A stretch of 64,000 bases of DNA from an uncultured Bryobacterales bacterium. Its GTDB lineage: Bacteria; Acidobacteriota; Terriglobia; Bryobacterales; UBA6623. The notes beneath the pieces were generated by a model, which worked only from the letters and a program-made list of their open reading frames with translations, was not told the DNA's origin and made no database searches. Shown here in pieces: positions 18,830 through 27,159 of this stretch; the stretch's first letter is position 1; the number at the start of each line of letters is the position of its first letter. The translations under genes and the position numbers were made by a program. Location: NCBI GenBank assembly GCA_951813605.1, contig OX638379.1:5096062-5160061 (forward strand). Reading direction: 5' to 3'.

Positions 18830-18833
18830 AGGC

Positions 18834-19793
18834 ATGCTGCGACTCATTCCCGCTCTCTTCCTGTTTCCGATTCCGCAGGTTCTCGCCGAGCCGACCTACC
18901 GCCTGTTTGTCACCAATGAGGCCGGTGACTCGGTCACCGTCGTCGACAGCCGCACCGGCGAAGTCGAAACGACCGTCGACGTAGGGGACCGACCGCGCGG
19001 AATCGGCTTCAGCCCCGGGCGCGAACGCGTCTATGTGGCCTTGGGCGAGGAGAACGCCATCGGCGTAATCAACACCGCGACTCTAGAGATTGAACGCAAG
19101 GTTCCCGCTGGCTCCGACCCGGAAGCGTTCGCGGTGCACCCAAACGGGACGATCTACCTGTCCAACGAGGACGACGGAGTCGCCACGGCGCTAGACCCGG
19201 AGTCGGGCGAGATACTGGCGGAAATCAAGGTTGGCCTCGAGCCGGAGGGGGTCGGCATCAGTCCTGATGGCGAACAGGTGCTGGTAACGAGCGAGTCGTC
19301 CAACATGGTGCATGTCATCTCGGTGGCCGACAACAAGCTCGTCGCGAACATCCTGGTCGGCGCCAGGCCCCGCGAGGTTGCCTTCAGCCCCGACGGACGG
19401 TTCTTCTGGGTCACTTCAGAGGTTGCCGGCCACGTTTCGAAGGTGGACCGGTCCACCAATCGCATCGTCGCAGTCAACCGTCGCCTGCGGAGGGAGATCA
19501 ACCCGCGCGTGAAGCCGAAAGGCATTGTGCTGAGCCCCGACGGAACTCGCCTGTACGTTTCGCTCGGAAGAGGCAACGCCATCGCCGTGATGGATCCGGA
19601 GACGCTCGAGTTGCAAGGCAGCGTGCCGGTGGGCGTGCGCGTCTGGGGCCTAGCACTTTCGCGCGACGGCAGCAGGCTGTACGCTGCCAACGGCCCCGAT
19701 GCCACCGTCTCGGTCGTCGACACCGCCTCGCTCAAGGAGATCGCGACAATTCCGACCGGCGAGATGCCGTGGGGCGTTGTACTCGATGACTAG
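18834..19793 (+). CDS. YVTN-family beta-propeller, PQQ-dependent-catabolism-associated type
   Basis: The 319-residue exported protein has a signal peptide (MLRLIPALFLFPIPQVLA) and about seven YVTN-like repeats. Each contains a strand turn such as VTNEAGDSVTVVDSRTGEV followed by a glycine-proline and SPDG/SPG-type loop. The run SNEDDGVATALDPESGEIL, then LEPEGVGISPDGEQVLVTSE, closely follows the propeller family linked to PQQ alcohol dehydrogenases. The start at 18834 has AAAGG just upstream. Its stop overlaps the next gene by 8 bases, so translation is coupled. It probably acts in the periplasm as a binding scaffold; no enzymatic residues are apparent. Confidence 0.9.
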   Translation: MLRLIPALFLFPIPQVLAEPTYRLFVTNEAGDSVTVVDSRTGEVETTVDVGDRPRGIGFSPGRERVYVALGEENAIGVINTATLEIERKVPAGSDPEAFAVHPNGTIYLSNEDDGVATALDPESGEILAEIKVGLEPEGVGISPDGEQVLVTSESSNMVHVISVADNKLVANILVGARPREVAFSPDGRFFWVTSEVAGHVSKVDRSTNRIVAVNRRLRREINPRVKPKGIVLSPDGTRLYVSLGRGNAIAVMDPETLELQGSVPVGVRVWGLALSRDGSRLYAANGPDATVSVVDTASLKEIATIPTGEMPWGVVLDD

Positions 19794-20739
19794 CCGGAGC
19801 GTCCAGAGCCTCTTGGTCGCCGGGCTTCTAATCGTCTCGTCCGCTCGCGAGCTCGACGCCGGAGAGATCGGGACGCTGGAGGCGATCGGCTGGAAGCTGT
19901 TCTTCGACCCCTTGCTTTCGGCGCCGCGCAACACCTCCTGTTCCACATGTCACGTACCGGAGAAGGGCTTCGAGTCCGGCGTGGCGCTCGGCGAGGGGGC
20001 TTACGGCGACATCTTGCCCAGAAACGCCCCCACGGTTGTCAATCTGAACGATGCGGAGTTCTTTTTTTGGGACGGCCGCGCGGCTTCCCTCGAGGAGCAG
20101 GCCAGGGGGCCGATCGAGAATCCCATTGAAATGGATCTATCCCTCGACGAAGCGGCCCGGCGAGTCCGCGCCGAGCCGCGCTACGCCAGGGCATTCGCCA
20201 TGGTTGGCGTCGAGGACATCACCATCGGACAAATTGCGCGCGCGATTGCGGCGTTCGAGAGGCGCCTTACGACGGGGCCAACCCTGTACGACAAATGGCT
20301 CGAAGGAGACCGCTCGGTGTTCAACGCGGCACAGGAGCGCGGACGCATGATTTTTTTCACGCGCGGGCAATGCGCCACCTGCCATTTCGGCCCCAACTTT
20401 ACCGACGGAATGTTCCATAACATCGGCACCGGCTCCCCCGAGGATCCCGGGCGGGCAGCGATAAGCAAGGACGACTACGACTTGGGGGCGTTCAAGACGC
20501 CCGCACTCCGTAATTGGAAGGGGCGCGAGCCGTTCATGCACGATGGCCGGTTCGAGACACTGGACGAGGTTCTGGAATTCTATAACGAGCCCAAGACCGG
20601 CGCGTTCGGGGAGACCGAGCTCGATCCACTCGAACTCACTGAGCGGGACCATGCGGACATCAAGGCGTTCTTGGAGACCCTGAACGGCACGTGGCCTGAC
20701 CTAGCTCCGTACGAAGCGGCTTGGAACGCCCTGCAGTGA
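19786..20739 (+). CDS. Diheme cytochrome c peroxidase/MauG-family protein
   Basis: The 317-residue protein is exported (hydrophobic stretch LLVAGLLIVSSA) and carries two covalent heme motifs, CSTCH (52-56) and CATCH (196-200). The family features FFDPLLSAPRNTSCSTCH, an ALRNWKGREPFMHDGRFETL block and a C-terminal DIKAFLETLNGTW are present. Family members reduce hydrogen peroxide or oxidise protein residues, as MauG does. Here it is overlapped with the PQQ-associated propeller gene, so a partner role in the same periplasmic redox system is likely. The alcohol dehydrogenase itself is not in the window. Confidence 0.92.
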   Translation: MTSRSVQSLLVAGLLIVSSARELDAGEIGTLEAIGWKLFFDPLLSAPRNTSCSTCHVPEKGFESGVALGEGAYGDILPRNAPTVVNLNDAEFFFWDGRAASLEEQARGPIENPIEMDLSLDEAARRVRAEPRYARAFAMVGVEDITIGQIARAIAAFERRLTTGPTLYDKWLEGDRSVFNAAQERGRMIFFTRGQCATCHFGPNFTDGMFHNIGTGSPEDPGRAAISKDDYDLGAFKTPALRNWKGREPFMHDGRFETLDEVLEFYNEPKTGAFGETELDPLELTERDHADIKAFLETLNGTWPDLAPYEAAWNALQ

Positions 20740-20770
20740 GAACGGCCCCTTTTTCTTTCCATCACCAGCC

Positions 20771-21985
20771 GTGTCATTGATCCCTGACGAACGCACTTGG
20801 CGGCGATGGCTGGCCGTGGCAGCATTCTGTGCAGCCGCCGCTAATCTCGCTTCCATCGCGGTCGCTCACGTGTTCCTAGGGCTGGGGCTCGCACTGCTTC
20901 TGCTGCGACCCGGCTCGGTGCGCGTTCCGCCGGTCGCTTGGCCGCTCGTCGCGCTCCTGGCGTGGACACTGGCTTCGGTCGCGGGATCGGACGCCCCCTT
21001 CGAAGCTCTTCCTCAAATCAAGAAATTCTTCGTTTTTGCAATGCTGCCGCTGGTCTACACAGCATTCCGCTCAGCGGAGGCGTGTCGGCGGTCGGCCGAA
21101 TCTTGGTTCGTCGTGGTGCTGTGTGCTTGCGCTCTTGCCTCGGCGCAGTTCGTCGTATCCGCTCTGGACTCGGTCGGGGATGGCGGGGACTTCTATCGCT
21201 TGTACGTGGATGACCGCATCACGGGTTTCTACAGCCACTGGATGACGTTCAGCCAAGCTTCTGTCTTGGTCCTCGTTGCACTCGGCTGCTACCTCGTCTT
21301 CGCGAGGAAGCGGGCTGGATTCGGGATCTGGCTCGCAGTGGCGGGCGTAGTCGCTGTCGCATTGCTGCTCAGTTTCACTCGCAGTGCCTGGCTTGCCCTC
21401 GTGGCCTGCGGATTGTATCTCGTTGCGATCCATAAGCCCCGTGCTTTGGCGGTGGTGCCGGTGGTTCTGCTCGTCGGTTACTTCGCCGCCCCGGATGCCC
21501 TCCAGCAGCGCGTGCGATCCATCCGGCCCGCCGCCAACCAGGCGCGTATCGTGATGTGGCGCACCGGGCTGAACATGATCGGCGCGCATCCGCTGCTGGG
21601 GGTGGGGCCGGAACGGGCCGGGCCTCTGTTTGCGGAATTCCAGCCGAGCGACGTCGGAGAGCTTCCCCCCGGCTTTTACGGCCACCTTCACAACGTCTAC
21701 ATTCACTTCGCCGCCGAGCGGGGTATTCCCGCCGCCCTGATCGTGCTGTGGCTCTTCGCCCGGATCCTGCTTGACATGCGCAATGGCCTGCGACGGCTAT
21801 CCGAGGCTCGCGATGACCGCCGCTTCCTGCTGCACGCGGGCGTCGCCGGCACCTTGGCCGTGGGGATCCTCAGCTGCTTCGATGTCTCGCTAGGCGACAG
21901 CGAAGTGCTGGGGGCCTTCCTGGCCCTCGTGGCGATTGCCTACCGGGGCATTCCGGATCGGCCCGTTGGGGATCCCGCGTCGTAG
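20771..21985 (+). CDS. O-antigen ligase/polymerase-like membrane protein (Wzy_C)
   Basis: The 404-residue protein has about 10 to 12 hydrophobic segments. The Wzy_C-type block near residue 300 reads YGHLHNVYIHFAAERGIPAAL. It contains the histidine-asparagine motif typical of the O-antigen ligase WaaL and Wzy families, which transfer or polymerise undecaprenyl-linked glycans at the periplasmic face. A large loop with R, W and RT residues precedes it (IVMWRTGLNMIGAHPLLGVGP). No other polysaccharide genes are beside it, so WaaL and Wzy cannot be separated. The GTG start at 20771 is the only good one. Confidence 0.85.
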   Translation: MSLIPDERTWRRWLAVAAFCAAAANLASIAVAHVFLGLGLALLLLRPGSVRVPPVAWPLVALLAWTLASVAGSDAPFEALPQIKKFFVFAMLPLVYTAFRSAEACRRSAESWFVVVLCACALASAQFVVSALDSVGDGGDFYRLYVDDRITGFYSHWMTFSQASVLVLVALGCYLVFARKRAGFGIWLAVAGVVAVALLLSFTRSAWLALVACGLYLVAIHKPRALAVVPVVLLVGYFAAPDALQQRVRSIRPAANQARIVMWRTGLNMIGAHPLLGVGPERAGPLFAEFQPSDVGELPPGFYGHLHNVYIHFAAERGIPAALIVLWLFARILLDMRNGLRRLSEARDDRRFLLHAGVAGTLAVGILSCFDVSLGDSEVLGAFLALVAIAYRGIPDRPVGDPAS

Positions 21986-22050
21986 CCGCAAGACCCGCGG
22001 CCGCCGAAGCCCGCCCGTCCGGCCTCTATGCCATGATTAGTCCTGAAACT

Positions 22051-23529
22051 ATGCGGTTCAAGCTGACCGAGTTGGCGCTCGAGGACATCGAGGCCGACGT
22101 CGCGATGGGGTTTGTCTACGAAACCGAGAACGGTCACATCCCGGGAGACAAGTTCTGGGATTCCATTACGGATGGCTTGGCCACCGAAATGGCGGCGCGG
22201 GGGGAATTCCGGGGGAAGTTCCAGTCCAATGCCGTGATTCACAGGCCGCAGCGAATGCGCTCTGGACGGTTGGTGCTGGTCGGTGCCGGGCCGGCGGGCA
22301 AGGCGCAGACCGCCAGATGGAGTGACTGTGTCGGGAGTGCGTGGCGGCAGCTGCGAACCGCGGGAGCCGGGTCTGTCGCGGTGCTTGCTCCGTACGGCGT
22401 CGATCCCGACAAGGCGGTGCGGGCCGTCGTCGAGGGAATTGCCCTTGCGGAATACGAGCCGGATGTCCACAAGAGCTCGGGCAGGGAAACCTCGTCTCTC
22501 CAAGAAGTCACAATTTCCGCGACGGGAGCGACGCAACGTGCCCTGGACCACGCAGTCGCTACTGCGACGGCGCAGAATCGTGCTCGCGAGTTGGCGAACG
22601 AACCGGGCAATCTCCTAACGCCCACGGTGCTGGCCGCGCGTGCCGCCGAATTGGCGAGCGCGGCGGGACTGGAATGCGAGGTTCTCGACAAGGCGCAGCT
22701 CGAGTCCCTAGGCATGGGCGCGCTGCTCGGCGTGGCCCGAGGCAGCGTCGAGGCTCCCGTCATGATCGTGGTGCGTTACCGTCCCGACGCGGAGGTGCAG
22801 CCCGAGACCGCCCATCTAGGGCTGGTGGGCAAGGCCGTGACGTTCGACACCGGCGGAATCTCGATCAAGCCCTCGAAGGACATGCACTTGATGAAGCACG
22901 ACATGGCAGGCGGCGCCGCCATGCTCGGCGCGATGCTCGCGATCGCAGCTCTGCGCCCCAGCATACCGGTCACCGCCGTCATCCCGTCCGTCGAGAACAT
23001 GCCGGGCGGTGCTGCCCAGAGGCCCGGCGACATCGTCAAGAGCCGGTCCGGGACGACGGTCGAAGTGCTGAACACCGACGCGGAAGGCCGCTTGATCCTA
23101 GCCGATGCTCTCACGTACGCCAAGGAACTGGGCTGCACGCACCTAGTTGACGCGGCAACGCTGACGGGCGCGATTGTCGTCGCCCTGGGCACCGACTTCA
23201 CAGGCCTGTTCAGCAACGACGCCGGCTGGCGCGATCGAGTCGTTGAGGCATCCAAAGAGGCGGGCGAAAGAATGTGGCCAATGCCGGTCGGAGGGGAATT
23301 CTCCCAGTTGCTCAAGAGCCCGGTCGCCGACCTCGCGAATATCGGTCCTCGCTGGGGCGGGGCTTGCACCGCGGCGGCGTTCCTCGGGCACTTCGCCGGG
23401 GACACGCCCTGGGTTCACCTCGACATCGCCGGCACGGCCTGGTACGAGGCGAAGCTGCCGCACGCGCCAGTCGGCGCTAGCGGCGTGGCGGTGGCGACGC
23501 TGGCTCGTCTCGCGATGTCGCTCGGCTAG
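22051..23529 (+). CDS. pepA: Leucyl aminopeptidase (M17 family)
   Basis: The protein (492 residues from ATG 22051) removes N-terminal residues from peptides in the cytoplasm using two metal ions. The C-terminal catalytic domain has the ligands in VGKAVTFDTGGISIKPSKD, then MKHDMAGGAAMLGAM, and the signature NTDAEGRLILADAL with the D and E ligands. All expected metal ligands are visible. The N-terminal part is more variable, as usual. An ATG at 22033 adds six residues. It ends 26 bases from the convergent ATPase gene. Confidence 0.95.
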   Translation: MRFKLTELALEDIEADVAMGFVYETENGHIPGDKFWDSITDGLATEMAARGEFRGKFQSNAVIHRPQRMRSGRLVLVGAGPAGKAQTARWSDCVGSAWRQLRTAGAGSVAVLAPYGVDPDKAVRAVVEGIALAEYEPDVHKSSGRETSSLQEVTISATGATQRALDHAVATATAQNRARELANEPGNLLTPTVLAARAAELASAAGLECEVLDKAQLESLGMGALLGVARGSVEAPVMIVVRYRPDAEVQPETAHLGLVGKAVTFDTGGISIKPSKDMHLMKHDMAGGAAMLGAMLAIAALRPSIPVTAVIPSVENMPGGAAQRPGDIVKSRSGTTVEVLNTDAEGRLILADALTYAKELGCTHLVDAATLTGAIVVALGTDFTGLFSNDAGWRDRVVEASKEAGERMWPMPVGGEFSQLLKSPVADLANIGPRWGGACTAAAFLGHFAGDTPWVHLDIAGTAWYEAKLPHAPVGASGVAVATLARLAMSLG

Positions 23530-23536
23530 TCGCTCA

Positions 23537-23556
23537 AGGGCCCGGGGTCCGGCCCT
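23537..23556. terminator. Hairpin between convergent pepA and ATPase genes
   Basis: AGGGCC (23537-23542) and GGCCCT (23551-23556) form a 6-bp stem with an 8-base loop, overlapping the end of the ATPase gene. No T-run follows on either strand. It could act as a weak bidirectional terminator. Confidence 0.35.
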
Positions 23557-24169
23557 ACTGGATCGTTGACGTGCCCTGCATGCCGAGCGGGCCCGTCGTC
23601 ACGTTGCGGTTGACGTGCTTGTCAAGGTTGATGACGTACGTTTCCGGTGCGCTCAGAAGATGCGGGGAGTGCGTGGCGGCGAGGATGCGAAACCGCTTCG
23701 TATCCACCAGCTCCTTCAGCATCTTCAGGACGCGTCGCTGGTTGGACGCCGATAGCGCCATCTCTGGCTCGTCCAGCAGCAAGACAGATCCTTCGGGAAG
23801 CCGGGGGAATGTCTCGCGGAAAAGGGACAGCATCACTTGCCCGTGGCTGGCCGTGGCCAGAAACTCCTTCATCTCAGGCTGGCCGTCGTACAGGGACGGG
23901 TTGTTGCGCGGGTTGTGCTGCTCGGCATCGAACAGCAGCACCTTCCCCAGTTGCACTCCCCGCGTGTCGAGCTTGTAGGCGTAATTGCCGATCGACTCCT
24001 GCCTCAGTGCGTAGTAGATCGAATGGAGCAGCGTGGACTTCCCGGATCCGTTCTCGCCCTCCAGCATGATCAGCGGATGCGACAGGTCCACGATCATGGG
24101 CATGTGGAAGTTGAGGTTCATGAAGACCGGATGGCTGAGGATCTTGAGGAACATTGTCTCAACCAGCAT
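23555..24169 (-). CDS. Small stand-alone AAA/ABC-type ATPase
   Basis: The protein (about 204 residues from ATG 24169; GTG 24178 and ATG 24154 are alternatives) is a minimal ATP-binding-cassette ATPase head. It has Walker A GENGSGKST, a signature-like SHGQ, Walker B SVLLLDEPE with the catalytic glutamate, and the switch histidine in ATHSPHLL. It resembles the RecF/SMC-like AAA_15 and AAA_21 families but lacks any coiled coil, transmembrane or TOPRIM partner. The neighbours are pepA and a metallo-hydrolase, neither a known partner. The role is unknown; many relatives act in phage defence, but nothing here proves that. Confidence 0.8.
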   Translation of the reverse strand: MLVETMFLKILSHPVFMNLNFHMPMIVDLSHPLIMLEGENGSGKSTLLHSIYYALRQESIGNYAYKLDTRGVQLGKVLLFDAEQHNPRNNPSLYDGQPEMKEFLATASHGQVMLSLFRETFPRLPEGSVLLLDEPEMALSASNQRRVLKMLKELVDTKRFRILAATHSPHLLSAPETYVINLDKHVNRNVTTGPLGMQGTSTIQ

Positions 24170-24278
24170 ATCCTGCACTGCTTCGAGGGAGGTCGAGTGC
24201 GAGTTGCGGTGCAGTTAAGATTGAGAGGAAACGAGCGCGCCCGCGCCCTGCCGGAAGCGGCTTTCCGCGCTTAGCTTG

Positions 24279-25073
24279 ATGGCGGCCGGTTGCAAGATCG
24301 AGGTTCTCGGGTCCGGGACCAGCGTGGGGGTGCCAACGATCGGTTGCGGCTGCCGCGTATGCACTTCGCAAGATCCTCGGGACAGGCGCCTGCGCCCGTC
24401 CGTGCTGATCCGATTCGACGCGGGAGGCGTCGAGCGGAACGTGATAGTGGATACGACCCCGGACTTTCGCCAGCAGGCGCTGGCCGCCAAGCTGCGGCGC
24501 CTTGACGCCGTCCTTTACACGCACGACCACGCCGACCACATCATGGGGCTCGACGACATCAGGCCGTTCAACTACAAGCGGAGAGACCGCATTCCCGTGT
24601 ATGCCTCGAACTCCACGCTGAGGTCCTTGCGTCGGGTTTTCCCGTACGGGTTTTCCGGCGAGGGGACGCACCCCGGCGGCGTGCCCCGTCTGGACGCCCG
24701 CGCGGTCGGGAAGGGGCCTATCCGGCTTTTCGGGATGGAGTTCCAGCCATTCGAGGTGCATCACGGGCACAAGCGGATCCTGGGATACCGCTTCGGGCGG
24801 GCCGCCTACGTCACCGACCAGACCGGTTTCCCTAGCGAGTCGCTGCCATGGCTGCAGGATCTCGACGTCCTGTTCCTAGGGGCGCTGCGTCACGAGCCTC
24901 ATCCCATGCATTCAACCGTCCAGCAATCCTTGCGGTGGGTTGAAAGGCTTCGACCGGCCCGCGCGTTCTTCACCCACATCTGCCACGCGTTGCCCCACGA
25001 GGAGACGAGCCGCCGCCTCCCCGAGGGCGTCGCGCTCGCTTACGACGGTCTGCGAATCAAGGTCCGCGGATGA
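24279..25073 (+). CDS. MBL-fold metallo-hydrolase (PhnP-like)
   Basis: The 264-residue protein is a metallo-beta-lactamase-fold hydrolase, most like the PhnP/phosphoribosyl cyclic phosphodiesterase group. It begins with GSGTSVGVPTIGCGCRVC, whose cysteines suit a structural zinc. The active-site motif THDHADHI follows, then HHGHKRILGYRF and the C-terminal HICHALPHEE. Two zinc or manganese ions are expected. The ATG at 24279 is used; an upstream TTG (24276) adds one residue. No phosphonate-degradation genes are adjacent. It is followed by ribF after 7 bases, so it is probably co-transcribed with it. Confidence 0.86.
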   Translation: MAAGCKIEVLGSGTSVGVPTIGCGCRVCTSQDPRDRRLRPSVLIRFDAGGVERNVIVDTTPDFRQQALAAKLRRLDAVLYTHDHADHIMGLDDIRPFNYKRRDRIPVYASNSTLRSLRRVFPYGFSGEGTHPGGVPRLDARAVGKGPIRLFGMEFQPFEVHHGHKRILGYRFGRAAYVTDQTGFPSESLPWLQDLDVLFLGALRHEPHPMHSTVQQSLRWVERLRPARAFFTHICHALPHEETSRRLPEGVALAYDGLRIKVRG

Positions 25074-25080
25074 GGATGCG

Positions 25081-26049
25081 ATGAAAGGAGCTTGGCGAGG
25101 CTTGGAAGCGATTCCGGCGACCTTCGGACCGTCGGCGGTAACGATCGGGAACTTCGACGGCGTCCACTTGGGCCACCGCAAGATCCTCTTGGCCGCCGCT
25201 GCGTTCGCACGACGCAGCGGCATGTCGTCCGTCGCCCTGACATTCGATCCCCACCCTCTGGAGGTAGTTGCGCCGGCTCTTGCGCCCAAGGCGCTTACCA
25301 GCCTCGGCCAGCGAGTCAGGCTGATTCGCCGCCAAGGCATCGACCATGTCGCGATACTGCCCTTCACCGCGGCACTGTCCAAGCTCTCGCCTCGGCAGTT
25401 CGCCGAGCGGGTCTTGGCAGGCAAGCTAGCGGCCAGAAAGGTCGTCGTCGGGGCCGACTTCCGCTTCGGCTGCGGGCAGGCTGGGGACGCAGCGGAGCTT
25501 GGAAGGCTGGGGCAGGAGCTGGGCTTCGGGGTGGAACTCGCGGGCACGGTGTTGGTCGGCGGCGCCGCGGTCAGCAGCACCCGCGTCAGGAGCTTGGTTC
25601 GGCAGGGCCGGGTTGCAGAAGCCCGCCGGCTACTAGGCCGCCGGTTCTCGCTGCAAGGCCCGATTGTCAAGGGAGACGGGATCGGAGCGAAGCATACGGT
25701 GCCGACGCTCAACTTGGCACCGGAGAGCCAAGTCTTGCCGGCGGACGGCGTCTACGTGACCGTCACCTGCCTGTCGGGCCGGAATGGCTGCCACGAGTCC
25801 ATTACCAACGTGGGAATGCGACCCACCTTCAACGGCCGGCAACGCACCGTTGAAACCTTCTTGCTCGGGCAACTCGCAGGAGACGCTCCGGAAGCGATAG
25901 AATTGAAATTTCTACGGAAAATCCGGGATGAACGCAAGTTCGCCTCGGCCAGTTTGCTGAGGGAACAGATTCAGATCGACGTAGAGGTCGCGGCGCGTTT
26001 CTTTCGGAGGCTGCGCGCTGTATCCCGGGATTCTTCCGTAGCTTCCTGA
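25081..26049 (+). CDS. ribF: Bifunctional riboflavin kinase/FAD synthetase
   Basis: The 322-residue cytoplasmic protein makes FMN from riboflavin and FAD from FMN. The N-terminal adenylyltransferase domain shows TIGNFDGVHLGHRKIL and VVVGADFRFGCGQAGD, with the SSTRVRSLVRQGRV block after. The C-terminal riboflavin kinase domain has GDGIGAKHTVPTLNL, a somewhat divergent version of the usual G-x-P-T-x-N motif, and NVGMRPTFNGRQRTVETF. The length is normal. It starts 7 bases after the metallo-hydrolase, with GAGGATG at the junction. Confidence 0.93.
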   Translation: MKGAWRGLEAIPATFGPSAVTIGNFDGVHLGHRKILLAAAAFARRSGMSSVALTFDPHPLEVVAPALAPKALTSLGQRVRLIRRQGIDHVAILPFTAALSKLSPRQFAERVLAGKLAARKVVVGADFRFGCGQAGDAAELGRLGQELGFGVELAGTVLVGGAAVSSTRVRSLVRQGRVAEARRLLGRRFSLQGPIVKGDGIGAKHTVPTLNLAPESQVLPADGVYVTVTCLSGRNGCHESITNVGMRPTFNGRQRTVETFLLGQLAGDAPEAIELKFLRKIRDERKFASASLLREQIQIDVEVAARFFRRLRAVSRDSSVAS

Positions 26050-26091
26050 CAAGATGCCGGGAACGCCGGTTCCCGAGAAGAAAGAGGCTTC

Positions 26092-27120
26092 ATGAGCATT
26101 CGAATCTCAGCCGCCAAGTGCGCGCACCTACAGGCCCTCGCTACGGAAGGCGGAATCATCGGTGCTGCGGCGATGGACCAGCGCGGCTCCCTGAAGAAAG
26201 CGATCTCCAAGGGCAAGGGGATCGCCCCGACCGAGGTCACCGACGAGATGATGAGCGAGTTCAAGCTCGCCGTCTCCAAGGTGCTCACACCATACGCGAG
26301 TGCCATCCTCCTGGATCCGGTCTGGGGCCTGCCCGGGGCGGAAGCGCGATCTTCGAACGCGGGCTTGCTGCTTTCTTACGAGGAGAGCGGCTACGACAAC
26401 ACGCAGCCAGGCAGGCATTGCTTGCTGCTCGACGACTACTCGGTCAAGCGGATCGGGGAACTGGGTGCTAACGCAGTGAAGATTCTCCTGTACTACACGC
26501 CCTTCGACGACCCCAGGGTCAACGATGTCAAGCACGCGCTCATCGAGCGGATCGGAGACGAGTGCGTTGCGAACGGCCTTCCGTTCTTCTTGGAATTCGT
26601 CGGCTACGACCCGGACGGCGGCAACGAGAAGGAGATTGAGTTCGCCAGCCGCAAGCCGGAAGTCGTCGCCGAGAGCATGCGCGAGTTCTCGAAGGATCGC
26701 TACGGCGTCGATGTCTTAAAGGTGGAGGTTCCGGTGAACATGGCCTTCGCTTCCGGCTCACGGGCCTGCCAGGGGCCGAGTGTCTATTCCAAGGAGGAAG
26801 CGCTCGGACACTTCCGAGCGGCGGCGGAGGCCGCGGGCCGGCCCTTCATTTACCTCAGCGCCGGTGTGAGCAACGGAGTCTTCATCGAATCTCTCGAGTG
26901 GGCCGCCGAAGCAGGCGTGAACTTCTCCGGAGTGCTGTGCGGGCGCGCGACATGGCAGGAAGCCATCCCGATCTACTGCACGCAAGGGGCTGCTGCTCTC
27001 GAGGACTGGCTCTCCGGCCAGGGAATCAAGAACATCGGACGCATCAACAAGCGATTGGAGCAGGCAACCGCATGGTACCGATTCTACGGGGCTGACAGCC
27101 CCGAGGCGCTGGTCGCCTAG
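26092..27120 (+). CDS. LacD-type class I aldolase (tagatose-1,6-bisphosphate aldolase family)
   Basis: The 342-residue protein belongs to the LacD family, which cleaves tagatose 1,6-bisphosphate or related ketose bisphosphates to dihydroxyacetone phosphate and glyceraldehyde 3-phosphate through a Schiff-base lysine. The segment AAAMDQRGSLKK is characteristic, and K210 in DVLKVEVPVNM is the expected Schiff-base lysine. The later GVSNGVFIESL, VNFSGVLCGRATW and NIGRINKRLE blocks agree. It has an AAAGAGG ribosome site. No other lactose or tagatose pathway genes are near, so it may serve as a general fructose- or tagatose-bisphosphate aldolase. Confidence 0.9.
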   Translation: MSIRISAAKCAHLQALATEGGIIGAAAMDQRGSLKKAISKGKGIAPTEVTDEMMSEFKLAVSKVLTPYASAILLDPVWGLPGAEARSSNAGLLLSYEESGYDNTQPGRHCLLLDDYSVKRIGELGANAVKILLYYTPFDDPRVNDVKHALIERIGDECVANGLPFFLEFVGYDPDGGNEKEIEFASRKPEVVAESMREFSKDRYGVDVLKVEVPVNMAFASGSRACQGPSVYSKEEALGHFRAAAEAAGRPFIYLSAGVSNGVFIESLEWAAEAGVNFSGVLCGRATWQEAIPIYCTQGAAALEDWLSGQGIKNIGRINKRLEQATAWYRFYGADSPEALVA

Positions 27121-27131
27121 GTTGTACGGAA

Positions 27132-27159
27132 GCGGCGCGCATCCGATTCTACGCGCCGC
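27132..27159. terminator. Hairpin between convergent aldolase and GH29-like genes
   Basis: GCGGCGCG (27132-27139) and CGCGCCGC (27152-27159) form a perfect 8-bp stem around a 12-base loop. It lies just after the aldolase stop and over the last codons of the GH29-like gene. No T-run is present. It is a plausible bidirectional stop for the two converging transcripts. Confidence 0.4.
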
